Assembly: GCA_021773015.1 (NCBI GenBank)
Contig: JAJFKW010000001.1
Coordinates: 1,781,305 to 1,845,304 of the forward strand
Direction of reading: 5' to 3'
DNA: 64,000 nt
Source of the DNA: Woeseia sp.
GTDB lineage: Bacteria; Pseudomonadota; Gammaproteobacteria; Steroidobacterales; Woeseiaceae
The notes beneath the pieces were generated by a model. That model was given only the letters and a program-made list of their open reading frames with translations, had not been told where the DNA came from and made no database searches. The translations under genes and the position numbers were made by a program. This document shows positions 35,849 through 46,100 of this stretch, one piece after another; the stretch's first letter is position 1; each line of letters opens with the position of its first letter.

Positions 35849-37390
35849 CTAATAGACGAACGGCTTCGCTTTTTCCACAAATGGCGGGCGCCAATTCGGA
35901 AAACGTTTATGAAATATATCGTCACGACCATAGTGTTCTTCAAGCAGCCTGCCTTTTGCGGTTCCGCCATTCCACAAATCATATTTTTCATCTGCATAAG
36001 TATCGAAGTAGCGCGCCAAACGACTGTCGAGTCGCGAAATCACTTCAACATGCTTGGCGGAGGAAATCAGGTTTTCAGTTTCATTTGGATCGACCTCAAG
36101 ATCGTATAGTTCTCTAGGATCTGAAGCCGGGAAGCGCCGTATATACTTCCATTTTCTAGTTTGAACGGCGCGCGAAGTAACGAATTCAAAATAGACTGCG
36201 TCTTCCCACTGAATTTCATCGCCTTCGAGAGTCGCGGCGAAACTCTTCCCCGGTGTATCTTCGATTACGATGTCGTCGAGACCAATGTGATCCAGCAACG
36301 TTGGCAACAGGTCAACTTGCGCTACCATCATGTCGTTGGTCTGGCCTCCAGGAATTTTTCCGGGCTGCCAATAGATCAACGGTACCTGCATATTGATGGT
36401 GTAGGCAGCGAATGGGAATGACCAAGAGGTATTACCCCATAATCCGTGGTGTCCGTAAGAAGATCCTTGATCGGACGTGTAAATCACCAGCGTATTGTCA
36501 GAAAACCCATGCTGACCAAGCGAGTCAATAACTTCGCCGACACCGTCATCCACCATCGATGTTTCCGCCGCCGCGTTGATTATCGCGGTTTTGTTGTTCA
36601 GCGCTTCGATCGCGGTCCACGCGGTCGTACCTTCGCGTACCATCAGCCCGTTCGGTCCGCGGCCTTTCGCCCACGTTTTCAAAAATGGGTGAACTGGTTC
36701 CTGCGGAAACGACGGCGGATTCTCCAGATAGTGCTGGGCGTGGCGATTGTTTGGCTCCATAGTGACTGTCGGCGGCAACATATATGGCCCGTTGTACGTC
36801 AGCAGCAAAAAAAATGGTTGCCCAGCCGATTGCCGTGAAATGAAGTCAATTGCTCGATCTGTCCAGAAATCCGTTAGGTGGCTTGGCTCGCGGTAAACCT
36901 TGTCGTTGTCGATCACCAATTCATCGTAAAAGGTTGTCGTATGTCCACCCGGAAACGTCACCCAATAGTCGAATCCCAATTGAGGCTTCTCATGCGCGCC
37001 CAGATGGTATTTGCCGACCAACGCGGTTTTGTAGCCTGCTGCTCTCAGCGTTTCTGGCAGATTGCGAAATTCCTCTATGGCCGACCAATTTTCAACGTCG
37101 ACATTTGCCTGTAACGCAACGTGAATGCCAGTTTGCGATGGCAATAAACCGGTCAACAGCGTCGCGCGCGTGGGCGAGCAGACACCGCTGACAGCGTAAG
37201 CATTGTCGTAGCGCACACCCTCGGCGGCCAGTCGATCAATGTTTGGCGTGCGAATTTCTGTATTGCCGTAGGTACCCAGTAACGACTGGCTCTGATTATC
37301 AGAAACTATCATTACAATATTCGGCAGATCCTCCGCCGCCATTGAGCTTGCTGCCGACAAACACCAAACTAACGACACCAGAATACGCAT
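35849..37390 (-). CDS. Exported type I sulfatase (formylglycine-dependent)
   Basis: A 513-residue arylsulfatase-type enzyme with a signal peptide (to about SMAA). The modification motif CSPTRATLLTG gives C71, the formylglycine precursor, with R75. The metal site has D31 and N32 (IVSDNQ), and later YTSDQGSSYGHHG. KYHLG gives the usual Lys-His pair. Sulfatases of this group remove sulfate from polysaccharides, glycosaminoglycans or small esters in the periplasm. Its ATG overlaps the MarR stop by one base (TGATG), so the two are translated together. No anaerobic or FGE-type maturase gene is in the window, so the maturation enzyme must be elsewhere. Confidence 0.92.
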   Translation of the reverse strand: MRILVSLVWCLSAASSMAAEDLPNIVMIVSDNQSQSLLGTYGNTEIRTPNIDRLAAEGVRYDNAYAVSGVCSPTRATLLTGLLPSQTGIHVALQANVDVENWSAIEEFRNLPETLRAAGYKTALVGKYHLGAHEKPQLGFDYWVTFPGGHTTTFYDELVIDNDKVYREPSHLTDFWTDRAIDFISRQSAGQPFFLLLTYNGPYMLPPTVTMEPNNRHAQHYLENPPSFPQEPVHPFLKTWAKGRGPNGLMVREGTTAWTAIEALNNKTAIINAAAETSMVDDGVGEVIDSLGQHGFSDNTLVIYTSDQGSSYGHHGLWGNTSWSFPFAAYTINMQVPLIYWQPGKIPGGQTNDMMVAQVDLLPTLLDHIGLDDIVIEDTPGKSFAATLEGDEIQWEDAVYFEFVTSRAVQTRKWKYIRRFPASDPRELYDLEVDPNETENLISSAKHVEVISRLDSRLARYFDTYADEKYDLWNGGTAKGRLLEEHYGRDDIFHKRFPNWRPPFVEKAKPFVY

Positions 37391-37839
37391 CACTCGGCCT
37401 CAATGTTATGTTGAATGCGCTGTAGATATCCGATGAGCGTTTTTACTTCCTTTCTAGTAAAACCCTCCAGGGCGATTCGTTGGTGCTTGTCCGCGGTTGG
37501 AAAAATAGCTTTAAACGCGCGGTCGCCTGCGGCGGTAAGCCTTACCAGCACGACTCTAGAATCTACTTTGGACAGCGTACGCTTCACCAGACCCTCGCTC
37601 TCAAGTTGAGTGACAATTCTGCTGACGGACGGTTGCTCCATAACGGTAAGCTCAACTACACGACCGAGATGTATTTCTCCGTAAGCCCGCAAAACCGCTA
37701 GAACCCGCCACCTTGCGATATTGATATCTGATTTTCGCAGCTGCGACCGAATTCGCATATTCAAACGATTGGTTATGCGGTACATCAGATACGGCACGAA
37801 ATTGCCCAACCATTTGTCACCGCGCCCAGCAATAGGCAT
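37390..37839 (-). CDS. MarR-family transcriptional regulator
   Basis: A 149-residue winged-helix regulator. Residues 35-110 hold the MarR DNA-binding domain (ARWRVLAVLRAYGEIHLGRVVELT, in parts WRVLAVL and LGRVVELT, then PSVSRIVTQLESEGLV and the wing KVDSRVVLVRLT). N- and C-terminal helices would form the dimer. It is translationally coupled to the sulfatase, so it probably controls that gene and itself in answer to a small ligand, perhaps a released aromatic or sulfate ester product. An AT-rich motif in its promoter region recurs in the promoter of the TonB receptor at 33116-35617. Confidence 0.92.
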   Translation of the reverse strand: MPIAGRGDKWLGNFVPYLMYRITNRLNMRIRSQLRKSDINIARWRVLAVLRAYGEIHLGRVVELTVMEQPSVSRIVTQLESEGLVKRTLSKVDSRVVLVRLTAAGDRAFKAIFPTADKHQRIALEGFTRKEVKTLIGYLQRIQHNIEAE

Positions 37840-37867
37840 TGAAAAGCCTTTTTGTTACTTATAGTTG

Positions 37868-37889
37868 GTTGAGAATATATCTGATTTCA
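37868..37889. promoter_or_regulatory. Candidate MarR site in the marR/aminotransferase divergent region
   Basis: The motif GTTGA, ten AT-rich bases, GATTTCA resembles the receptor-promoter motif GTTGA, ten AT-rich bases, GATTCA (complement of 35694-35714). It lies between marR and the divergent class V aminotransferase gene, next to a TATAAG that could be the marR -10. Dyad symmetry is poor, so this is only a candidate. Confidence 0.35.
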
Positions 37890-37939
37890 TGTATTTTCGC
37901 CAAGCTCAAGCAGCCCTCCCTTATCAAGACAGATCCGAA

Positions 37940-39121
37940 ATGGCTACCTCAATTCCAACGATACCGAGCGACAACGAGCTAGATTGGGAGTCGCATCGTC
38001 AGCGTTTTCCTATTCTGAAAAACAAAACGTATCTGAACAGCTGCGCATACGGCGCTTTGGCGACCGATGTAATTACGGCGCTGCACCAGTATATCGACGA
38101 TAGACTCGTGAAAGGGACCGACTGGGATTACTGGGTTAAGCAGAATGAAACTGTGCGGAGTGCGGTTGCAAATTTGCTTGGCGCCAAAGATGACGAAATC
38201 GCAGTCACGACGTCGGCATCGGCTGGCATCAACTCGGTCGCCAGCGCGCTCGATTTCGCGAGTGAAGACAACCGCAACAAAGTCGTTATCAGCGATTTCG
38301 AATTTCCAACGAATGCGCAGATTTGGTATGCGCAAGAACGACGGGGAGCGAAAGTCAAACGTGTCGCCGAAAAAGACGGCTATATTCCGATCGAACATTT
38401 TGCGGATGCGATAGATGAGCAAACCAAGATTGTAGCTGTGACGCAAGTTTGTTTTCGAAATGGCGCCCGCTTGGATATACCGGCGATCGCCGAAATCGCC
38501 AAACAAAAGGGTGCCTTGATGCTCGTGGACGGTTACCAAGGCCTCGGCACGGTGCAGTTCGACGTGAACGAGGTAAAGCCGGATTTCGTGGTTGGCGGCA
38601 TGGTCAAGTATTTATTGGGTACCGCAGGCATTGGCTTTTTGTATGCGCGCGAGGGCCTGATTGAAAAATTGACACCAACTGTGACGGGCTGGTTTGCACA
38701 GCGTGATATTTTCGCCATGAATACCAAGAGCTATGACCCATCGCCAAGCGCGCGACGCTTTGAAATGGGAACGCCACCGATTCCGAATTGTTACGCTGCC
38801 GCGGCAGGTCTAAAAGTACTCGACAGTACTGGGCTGCCCGCAATCGAGAGGCGCATCGGTGAGTTGGGTAACGCGATTATCCAGGAAGCCGAGCGCGCCG
38901 GGTACACGTTGGCAACACCAAAACAAAGCGGCCGCCGCGCCGCACTTATCACCCTGCGTACGCATGACGAGCAACAGCTCGTTGGCCGTCTGGACGCGGC
39001 GGGTATTGTTACGTCCTGCCGATTCAACAACATTCGAATAGCTCCGCATTTTTACAACAACCTGAATGATATCGACACCCTATTTCGGGAACTTAGCAGG
39101 CACAAACATTTACTAACCTAA
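37940..39121 (+). CDS. Class V PLP-dependent aminotransferase/desulfurase-like protein
   Basis: A 393-residue fold-type I enzyme of the class V group (cysteine desulfurase, isopenicillin-N epimerase-like). PLP contacts are D197 and Q200 in LMLVDGYQGLG and the Schiff-base lysine K223 in GGMVKYLLG. The N-terminus LNSCAYGAL matches the substrate loop of selenocysteine-lyase-like members. The catalytic Cys loop of true desulfurases is not obvious. The start is uncertain: the ATG at 37940 gives a family-sized protein, but a TTG at 37865 is also possible. Sixty-eight bases later comes the CDGSH-cupin gene, probably in the same transcript. Role unknown; an amine or sulfur step linked to that protein is possible. 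Confidence 0.85.
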   Translation: MATSIPTIPSDNELDWESHRQRFPILKNKTYLNSCAYGALATDVITALHQYIDDRLVKGTDWDYWVKQNETVRSAVANLLGAKDDEIAVTTSASAGINSVASALDFASEDNRNKVVISDFEFPTNAQIWYAQERRGAKVKRVAEKDGYIPIEHFADAIDEQTKIVAVTQVCFRNGARLDIPAIAEIAKQKGALMLVDGYQGLGTVQFDVNEVKPDFVVGGMVKYLLGTAGIGFLYAREGLIEKLTPTVTGWFAQRDIFAMNTKSYDPSPSARRFEMGTPPIPNCYAAAAGLKVLDSTGLPAIERRIGELGNAIIQEAERAGYTLATPKQSGRRAALITLRTHDEQQLVGRLDAAGIVTSCRFNNIRIAPHFYNNLNDIDTLFRELSRHKHLLT

Positions 39122-39189
39122 AGCCACAGCGGTAAAAACCGAAAGAAAACCAATTGACATACGAATCCGCCAATTTGTGGAGCACCGGA

Positions 39190-40245
39190 ATGGATCTACC
39201 AGAAATCCCACGTTACAAGCCTTACTTGGTTGAAGTCGAAAAAGACAAGAATTATTTTTGGTGTTCTTGCGGGCGAAGTAATTCGCAGCCGTTTTGCGAC
39301 GGGTCGCACAAAGGAACGGAGTTTTTGCCGCTTAAGTATCGGGCCGCTCAAACCGAAGAGCTGCTGTTTTGCGGCTGCAAGCACAGCGCTGCCAAGCCGT
39401 TCTGTGATGGCACGCACAATAATCTGCTGGATGACTATCCTAGCGACGATCCAAACAGCGCCGAGAATCTAGCCGTTCCGACATTAACGCGGTGCGACGG
39501 CGTTCGCGCGGAGCTCGATGGAGGCTGCTTTGTTGTCGATCCAGCTTCGTTGGATTGCAGTACAGAGGGAACACTCAGTTTTGTTGAATTCGTTTCGAGG
39601 GACTTCGGCGCAAAGTATCAATCGCAGTTTTTTATCACGGTGGCGGGTGGTCCGTCACCCATTGTTAATTTCGGCACAAGCCACGTTGTCGGATTCGTTT
39701 TATCCGGCAAGGCTGAAGCGACGATAGGTGGCCGCGTGTTCGAAGTTGATAAGCACTGCGGCGTCGTCGTGCACCCAAGTGAGGCGATTCAATGGGTACC
39801 GCACGGTGACGAAACGCTTACTATGGTCCTGAATGTCTGCCCAATATCCGCGGGCCCGGACTTTTCTCAACCGATGAAGAACAATTTTGACGACACATAT
39901 CCAGAGCGAGTAGCCCGCGTAGATGCAGCGTCCCGTGAATCCATGGCCGATCGGTTCTTCCAGATCCTCATCGACAAACGTCAGGGCTGCACAACCGCAA
40001 CGCAGTTTATTGGTGACGTACCATTGTCAAAAGCAGCGCCGCATCGTCACCTTTACGAAGAATCGATCGTGGTGTTATCGGGCGCTGGCACAATGTGGAC
40101 GGAAAATAAGAAAACGCCCGTAACCGCAGGTGACGTCATATTTCTGCCGCAGAAACAGGAGCATTCATTGGAGTGCACTGACCCGAACGGAATGCTATTG
40201 CTCGGCGTAATATATCCGGGTGACAATCCATCGATTAACTACTAA
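39190..40245 (+). CDS. Double CDGSH iron-sulfur plus bicupin fusion protein
   Basis: A 351-residue soluble protein. Two CDGSH 2Fe-2S motifs occur in tandem, each with full ligands: C25, C27, C36, H40 and C61, C63, C72, H76. Then follow two cupin-like domains, about 125-245 (GGRVFEVDKHCGVVVHPSE) and about 260-350 (APHRHLYEESIVVLSG ... GDVIFLPQKQEHSL), the second with likely metal ligands in HRH, E and H. I chose the ATG at 39190, which has GGAG seven bases upstream; the TTG at 39154 lacks a site. CDGSH proteins carry redox-active, labile clusters; bicupins are often dioxygenases or metal-dependent isomerases. A built-in electron supply for an oxygenase is a reasonable guess. I know no named protein with this layout. 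Confidence 0.85.
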   Translation: MDLPEIPRYKPYLVEVEKDKNYFWCSCGRSNSQPFCDGSHKGTEFLPLKYRAAQTEELLFCGCKHSAAKPFCDGTHNNLLDDYPSDDPNSAENLAVPTLTRCDGVRAELDGGCFVVDPASLDCSTEGTLSFVEFVSRDFGAKYQSQFFITVAGGPSPIVNFGTSHVVGFVLSGKAEATIGGRVFEVDKHCGVVVHPSEAIQWVPHGDETLTMVLNVCPISAGPDFSQPMKNNFDDTYPERVARVDAASRESMADRFFQILIDKRQGCTTATQFIGDVPLSKAAPHRHLYEESIVVLSGAGTMWTENKKTPVTAGDVIFLPQKQEHSLECTDPNGMLLLGVIYPGDNPSINY

Positions 40246-40367
40246 CCGGGTTTGTTGGCGACTCCTCGACTCATCATCTCAATGTAGTTGCGACGAAAAG
40301 CACCCATGCGTTAACTGATGGCGATCTACTTTCAACAATTGGCATTCGGACCAGGTTGGAGCTCCCA

Positions 40368-42056
40368 GTGAATTTGAGACAAACGGCAGGCTTTCTCGCC
40401 GGCATCGCGATCGCTTCCTGCGTTCAGGCTGAGCAAGTCGACCTCGACGTTGTAGAGCTGATTAGGCAGGAGGCACTCGAAAACTCCCAAGTCATGGAGT
40501 TCGTCTACGCACTCACAGATTTAAGCGGCTCCAGATTAACTGGATCGCCGGGTCACAACAGGGCAGCGAATGCGGCGGTAAGTGCGCTGCACGGAGTCGG
40601 CATCAAGGACGCCGCAGTGCAGCCGTGGAAAATTTTTGGTCGCAGTTGGTCCTATAACAAGATCACTGTGCAGATGACAAGCCCGGTCGCAACTTCGTTA
40701 GTGGGCGTGCCAATGGCGTGGAGTCAGGGCACGAATGGTACCGTTTCCGGCGATGTGGTTTTTGCCCCTTTGATTGCAGATCCAGACGATCTATCGCGCT
40801 TTGATTTAAGCAAATTGGCGGCGAGGATAGAATCCTATCGCAACCAGTACGGTGGTGATCTGCGCGGCAAAATCGTAATGGTAGATCCAGAGTCTTCCAT
40901 CGAATTGCCGGACAGTCCTGCCGCCAAAATTTATGACGAAGATGACCTGAATAAATTGTCGGAGCCCAGCGAGAAATATGCGCAAACGATAGATTGGCCA
41001 ATTTGGAAGTTGCCGAGCGACGAAGACGAGCGCGATGCATTCATGGACGCCGCTCCCGTGGAAATGAAAACCGAATTCTGGGAACGCGAGCTGGCGATAA
41101 GCAGCCGGTTTTACGAATTTCTGGCTGACGAAGGCGTCGTCGCAGTTCTACAGGTTGATAGTCGCGGTTATGGCGGTACGATTTTCGAGGATAACTACGG
41201 TTCGTGGCACCCCGGTACTGCCAAACCTGCACCAACGATTACGCTGAAGCCGGAACACTACAATCAGATGAAGCGTCTGCTTGCTCGCAACATTCCCGTT
41301 ACACTGGCTGTTAATGTCGACGCGACGTTCCATAGCGAAAACATCCCTGGAAAAAACGTCATAGCAAGCATCCGTGGTGGTACAAAGCGCGACGAAATTG
41401 TCATGATCGGCGGTCATCTCGATTCCTGGCACGCCGCCACCGGCGCGACAGACAACGCTGCCGGTTGTGCGGTAGTTATGGAAGCAATGCGAATTCTAAA
41501 AGCGCTCGATCTACGTCTGGATCGAACGATACGCCTGGGACTGTGGGACGGCGAAGAACAGAATTTTTACGGTTCAAGGGCGTACGTTAAGGAAGAATTC
41601 GGCGATCCCATTACGATGCAACTCAAAGCGGCACATGATGACCTGTCCGCTTATTTCAATTTAGACGGTGGCAGCGGAAAAATTCGCGGTATTTATCTGC
41701 AAGGCAACCTTGCTGCAAGAGACGTGTTCAAGTCCATATTTTCGCCATTGGCAGATCTCGGCGTAGCCGCGATTTCGCCAAACGGAACTTACGGAACCGA
41801 CCATCTTAATTTCGATTCAGTCGGCCTGCCCGGCTTTCAGTTTGTTCAAGATCCACTTGACTACTACAGTCGTACTCATCATTCGGATTTGGATACACCA
41901 GATCATATCGATGCAGATAATCTTAAGCAGGCTGCTGCGGTATTGGCGGCCGTCGTTTACCACACAGCGAATCGCAATGAACGAATGCCCAGGAAGCCGC
42001 TGCCCCAACCGTTGCCGAAGCAACGGCCCATTCCTAAGAACGTCGAAATTCGATAG
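40368..42056 (+). CDS. Exported M28-family zinc peptidase with PA domain
   Basis: A 562-residue exported metallopeptidase. The signal peptide ends near SCVQA. A protease-associated insert lies at about 100-290 (GDVVFAPL, LRGKIVMVD), and the M28 catalytic domain at about 325-540. Visible zinc and catalytic residues are GGHLDSW (His), GATDNAAG (bridging Asp), WDGEEQ (Glu-Glu), NLDGGSG (Asp) and THHSDLDT (last His). The start is a GTG with GGAG six bases upstream; the TTG at 40356 adds only four residues. It should act as an aminopeptidase or carboxypeptidase on peptides in the periplasm. Confidence 0.9.
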   Translation: MNLRQTAGFLAGIAIASCVQAEQVDLDVVELIRQEALENSQVMEFVYALTDLSGSRLTGSPGHNRAANAAVSALHGVGIKDAAVQPWKIFGRSWSYNKITVQMTSPVATSLVGVPMAWSQGTNGTVSGDVVFAPLIADPDDLSRFDLSKLAARIESYRNQYGGDLRGKIVMVDPESSIELPDSPAAKIYDEDDLNKLSEPSEKYAQTIDWPIWKLPSDEDERDAFMDAAPVEMKTEFWERELAISSRFYEFLADEGVVAVLQVDSRGYGGTIFEDNYGSWHPGTAKPAPTITLKPEHYNQMKRLLARNIPVTLAVNVDATFHSENIPGKNVIASIRGGTKRDEIVMIGGHLDSWHAATGATDNAAGCAVVMEAMRILKALDLRLDRTIRLGLWDGEEQNFYGSRAYVKEEFGDPITMQLKAAHDDLSAYFNLDGGSGKIRGIYLQGNLAARDVFKSIFSPLADLGVAAISPNGTYGTDHLNFDSVGLPGFQFVQDPLDYYSRTHHSDLDTPDHIDADNLKQAAAVLAAVVYHTANRNERMPRKPLPQPLPKQRPIPKNVEIR

Positions 42057-42083
42057 CCCAAAGCTATCGATCGTAACGCCGTG

Positions 42084-42125
42084 AAAAAACCTGCGCGGTC
42101 AGACTGTTCGCCTTGATCACGCAGG
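42084..42125 (-). terminator. Rho-independent terminator after the sterol-desaturase-like gene
   Basis: On the minus strand the stem CCTGCGTGATCA pairs with TGACCGCGCAGG (two non-Watson-Crick positions), with a 12-base loop, and is followed directly by TTTTTT (complement of 42084-42089). It can also help to end the convergent M28 transcript. Confidence 0.8.
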
Positions 42126-42138
42126 CTTGTCCGTTTTG

Positions 42139-42915
42139 TTATGCGGCCAGCTGATCGTCATCAACGGACGAACTCACGGCTTCAACGGCCGGCGTTGTTA
42201 CATCCCGAAACAGCAACATCTCTGGTAAACGCTCCGATGCGCCATCGTAAAAGCCGTGCTGCCGCTGAAAAGCTTGTGGGTTTCGAAATGTCCCGAATAT
42301 CATGTCCCAAAGTGGCAAATCAGAGTAATTGTACCGATGAATTGAGCGACCATGATGCACGCTATGGCTTTCCGGCCGTTGAATCAGGTATCCAAGCCAA
42401 GACGGCGTCTTGATGCTCAAGTGCTGAAACATTGCGTTGAACGTAAGAAAGAACGCGGCAACCAAACTTGCCTCGACCGACAGTCCAAGAAGCGGATAGA
42501 ACACCAAGCTCGCGACGGTCGTGAACATAAATGCATCGACTGGATGTAAATAGTAAGCCCCGAAAGCGTCAAGGCTCTCCGCGCTGTGGTGCATTTGATG
42601 TCCGGCCCGCCATAGCCAGTCAAGCTGGTGTGCCGCGCGGTGGTACCAATAGTGACCAAGCTCGTAAACCAGGATGCCCACTGCCGCCCCGCCCCAAATT
42701 CCTAAGGCATCGCCATTGAACAAATGAAGATCGTCAAATATCGCACCCCAAAACAGGGCCGCATAGCCTGCTACATAGAAAGTGACAACCGTAACTAATG
42801 TAGCGCGCACCCGCCAAAGCCTTGTCGAGTTGTGTTTTCGCCCACGCACCACCCAGTCGATGACGATTAACGCGGGTATCAAACCGATGGTCAATATCTC
42901 AATATATTCCATCAT
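42139..42915 (-). CDS. Sterol desaturase/fatty acid hydroxylase family membrane protein
   Basis: A 258-residue inner-membrane diiron protein with about four to five membrane segments. All three histidine boxes are present: HYWYHRAAH, HQMHH and HSVHHG. Members hydroxylate or desaturate lipids, sterols or carotenoids with O2. The ATG at 42915 has GGTGG five bases upstream; a GTG nine bases earlier is the alternative. It is followed by a strong terminator and stands alone. Substrate is unknown. Confidence 0.9.
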   Translation of the reverse strand: MMEYIEILTIGLIPALIVIDWVVRGRKHNSTRLWRVRATLVTVVTFYVAGYAALFWGAIFDDLHLFNGDALGIWGGAAVGILVYELGHYWYHRAAHQLDWLWRAGHQMHHSAESLDAFGAYYLHPVDAFMFTTVASLVFYPLLGLSVEASLVAAFFLTFNAMFQHLSIKTPSWLGYLIQRPESHSVHHGRSIHRYNYSDLPLWDMIFGTFRNPQAFQRQHGFYDGASERLPEMLLFRDVTTPAVEAVSSSVDDDQLAA

Positions 42916-43109
42916 TTTAGCCACCTACCGATATTGCGTCGGGCCTGTAAATGTTTTTCATGTCTATTCTCCAAGAAACTCAGCAGTTACACTGCAATTA
43001 CCTGGGAAGGCGTAACATTTTTGGGAACATTGTTCTGTTGGTCGAGTAATTGGCCGCGCTACGATGGTTTGGTCGGAATTTTATTCTGCGGATCGATTGT
43101 CGGTCCAAA

Positions 43110-46100
43110 CTACAAAGGCCTGTATCGGCAATAGCTCCCCGTTTTGATACTATTTTCGAGGTAACGGCCGGCCGCGGGCAGCTGCCGGGCTATGCGCTCT
43201 ATCGCGTCCTTGATACGCCGCCGAACATTGACGCGGGCGCGCTCAGCGGCACTACCGGTCTTGCGGTCCTGCCCACCGATACCATATGCACGCGACAGCT
43301 CGCGACTGATAAAGTCTATTTCCTCCCGCAAAACGTCAGCATGACCTTCATCTGCCAATTCAATAGCTTCCGCCAACTCCTCATTGAGGTCCTGAATCTG
43401 TTTGCGATACGCACGACGCGCTTTGTCGTCTAGTCCAGCAGTCGCAACGCCACCCTGAACCGTCGCAGCGACGGTGCCGCTCAAGTCCAACACATGAACC
43501 TCGCGATTCGGGTTGTCCACAAGTTTCGACAACATGTGCATGCCCTTGCTGTCGCGTACGCTCGCCGTCTGTCCGGCGTAGGCCAACTTCCAGACATCTC
43601 CGTCACGTCGCATCGTCAAACCATTCTTGTCAACTGCGATGCCGACCGCATCGTTGCCGCCATCCGGTGCGACGCGCGACGCGCGCAACTCCATGCGCCG
43701 GACAAGTTCCTGTGCAATGCGGGAATATTCTCTCGATTGTTCAAGACTGCCAGACCGCTCTGAGATCTCTGCCAACGACTCGAGAATGCGCGCCTTGACC
43801 GGACCAGCGTGCATCTTTATGGCAATTTTCAGCGCGAGTTCCAAGTGGCGTTTGGCGTCATCAAGATTGCCCAGCATTGCGGCCAGCAATCCCAAAGAAT
43901 AGGAAACCGGCCCAGACCAATGCATACCCATGAGACCCATCGTCGCACAGCATTCTTCGCTCGGGAGGAGTGCCGCATAGGCCTTTTTCGCGAGCTTGGC
44001 GTCGCCAGCAATCGCCGCAATTTCGCCGACGCGTGAAATGCAAAACCGATCGCCACCAGCGAATAAACGATCAATCAGTGCTTGGTCGGTAATTGACTCG
44101 CCGCTGGATGTCATTCCAGATCGATACGCGAAACTTGCAAACATAGGTCGTGCATAGTCGGCCGCCGCTGGCAGGATTTCGAATGCTGCTGCCAGACTTC
44201 GCTCGACGACTTCGAATGACGCAGCCTGCGACGAATCCCAGTCATAGAGAATCGCGAAGCGTTGTACCGGTAGCGTAATATACGCATCGACATCGCCAGC
44301 CTGTTCCGCCAACGTCTGCGCTTGGTCTATCAATGCCGATGCTTGTTCGAATTGTCCCTCTATCGTTGAACGCATCGCTCTAGCAGACAATACACGCCAC
44401 TCACAATGCGGTAATCGAATACGCTTCGCGATTCGCCCGCACTTGTCGATCAGTTCATTCATTATTTTGCGATCACCCAACTCAGCGGCGTCGTTAATCA
44501 TGCGCAGATTGGAACGAAACTGACTCGGTATATCGTCAAACTCCAGCGCGAGTGCTTCGACTTCACGGTTGAGGGCAATTCGCTCATCGACCGGGGCAAA
44601 GTCCAACAACGCAGGAACAGCAAATTTCAGAACGTCGAATATGACTTGACGGTCGTCGGTGGTGCGCGCCAAAGCGATCGCGTCCCTCGCCATTTGCATC
44701 GGCTCGGCAGGATTAACGGATGGCTGCATAGCGGACGCCAACCTCGCTGCAACTCTCGCGCCGTTCGCGGGATTGTCAGCGGGGAGCGCGGCGTAAGTAC
44801 TGCGCAGCATGTCCACCAATTCTGTATCCACTTTGGCGACGACGATTACTCTGCCGTAGGTTAATGCCGCTGTCGCCATCAGCTCCGGATCGGCAAGCGT
44901 GTGTGCCATTTCGTAGGCCTCAAGGCATTTCGCTTGCCCCGCATTCGTTTCGCCGTTAGTCAACATCGCGGCTGCGAGATCCAACAAGAGCGCACAGCGT
45001 TTCTCAGGTGAAAAGCGCGGCCCTTCGCCGAACGCTTCAAGCGCCCTCTCGTAAGAGCGGACTGCTTCGTCAAATGCCAGCCGAGACGATGCAAATCTCC
45101 CAGCTTCTCGCCATGCCTCAATTCCCTCGTTGCGATAATCGGGGCCAGACGCACAAAGGTGCATCGCCAACTCGCCCCAACGAGCGAAATCGCCTTCGTC
45201 GATTCGCTCTTTTAGCAATTCGGCGCGGCTTTGATGCAAGGTTTCACGACGCGTGCCATCCAGCGAGTGATAAATGACATCGCGATAAAGTACGTGCGAA
45301 AACTCCCAGTCAGAGTCAGTTGCAGGCCTTAGCACGTCAGCATCCAGCGCTAACTTCAACGCTTGTTGGTTCGCCAGTTTATCTGTACCGAGCATTGAGT
45401 ACAGAGCCTCATTACTGAATCGCCGACCAAGTACGGAAACCTTTTCCAAATCGGCGCGCGCCGATTCCGGCAGCTGTGCCAAGTGACGGGCAATGACCTG
45501 CTGAATGGTTACCGGCAGTGCCACGGATTGAATATCGAATGGCGAGGCCCTCCCCAACACGCCGGCGAGCTCGCCAACAAATAGCGGGTTTCCACCGCTA
45601 GTGCCAAACAGCACATCGACGAACTCGGCTGAGACATCGGGCTCGTGCACAGTCGCTAATTGACGAACCTCGTCACGATCAAATCGCCGCAGTTTCAGTA
45701 CTGTAGCGTCGCGTACGCTTTGCCACAGCGGCTCGGTAGCATCTGAAGCCCTTGCGTCGGCCTCACGATACGTTCCTATCAAAAGCACCGGCATTTCGCG
45801 TATATGTCGTGCGACGTAGTGCAACAACTGCAGCGAATCGTTGTCCGCAGCATGCAAGTCCTCGAGAACTAAGACAAATGGAGATTTCGCGCCCGAAGAC
45901 ATCAACAGGCTTCGCACACCCTCCAAAAGTAAGAACCGTGCTTGCTCTGGTTGCAAGCTGACATCCTGACTACCGGTTGCAGTTGGAATGATCTTGCTGA
46001 GTTGATTCACTTCGCTTTCGGCTAAAGCAAAATGCTCTGTCAGCTTGCGCAGCAATTGCGTCCAAGGCCAGTATGCTGGTGCACCGCCAGTCTCCCAGGC

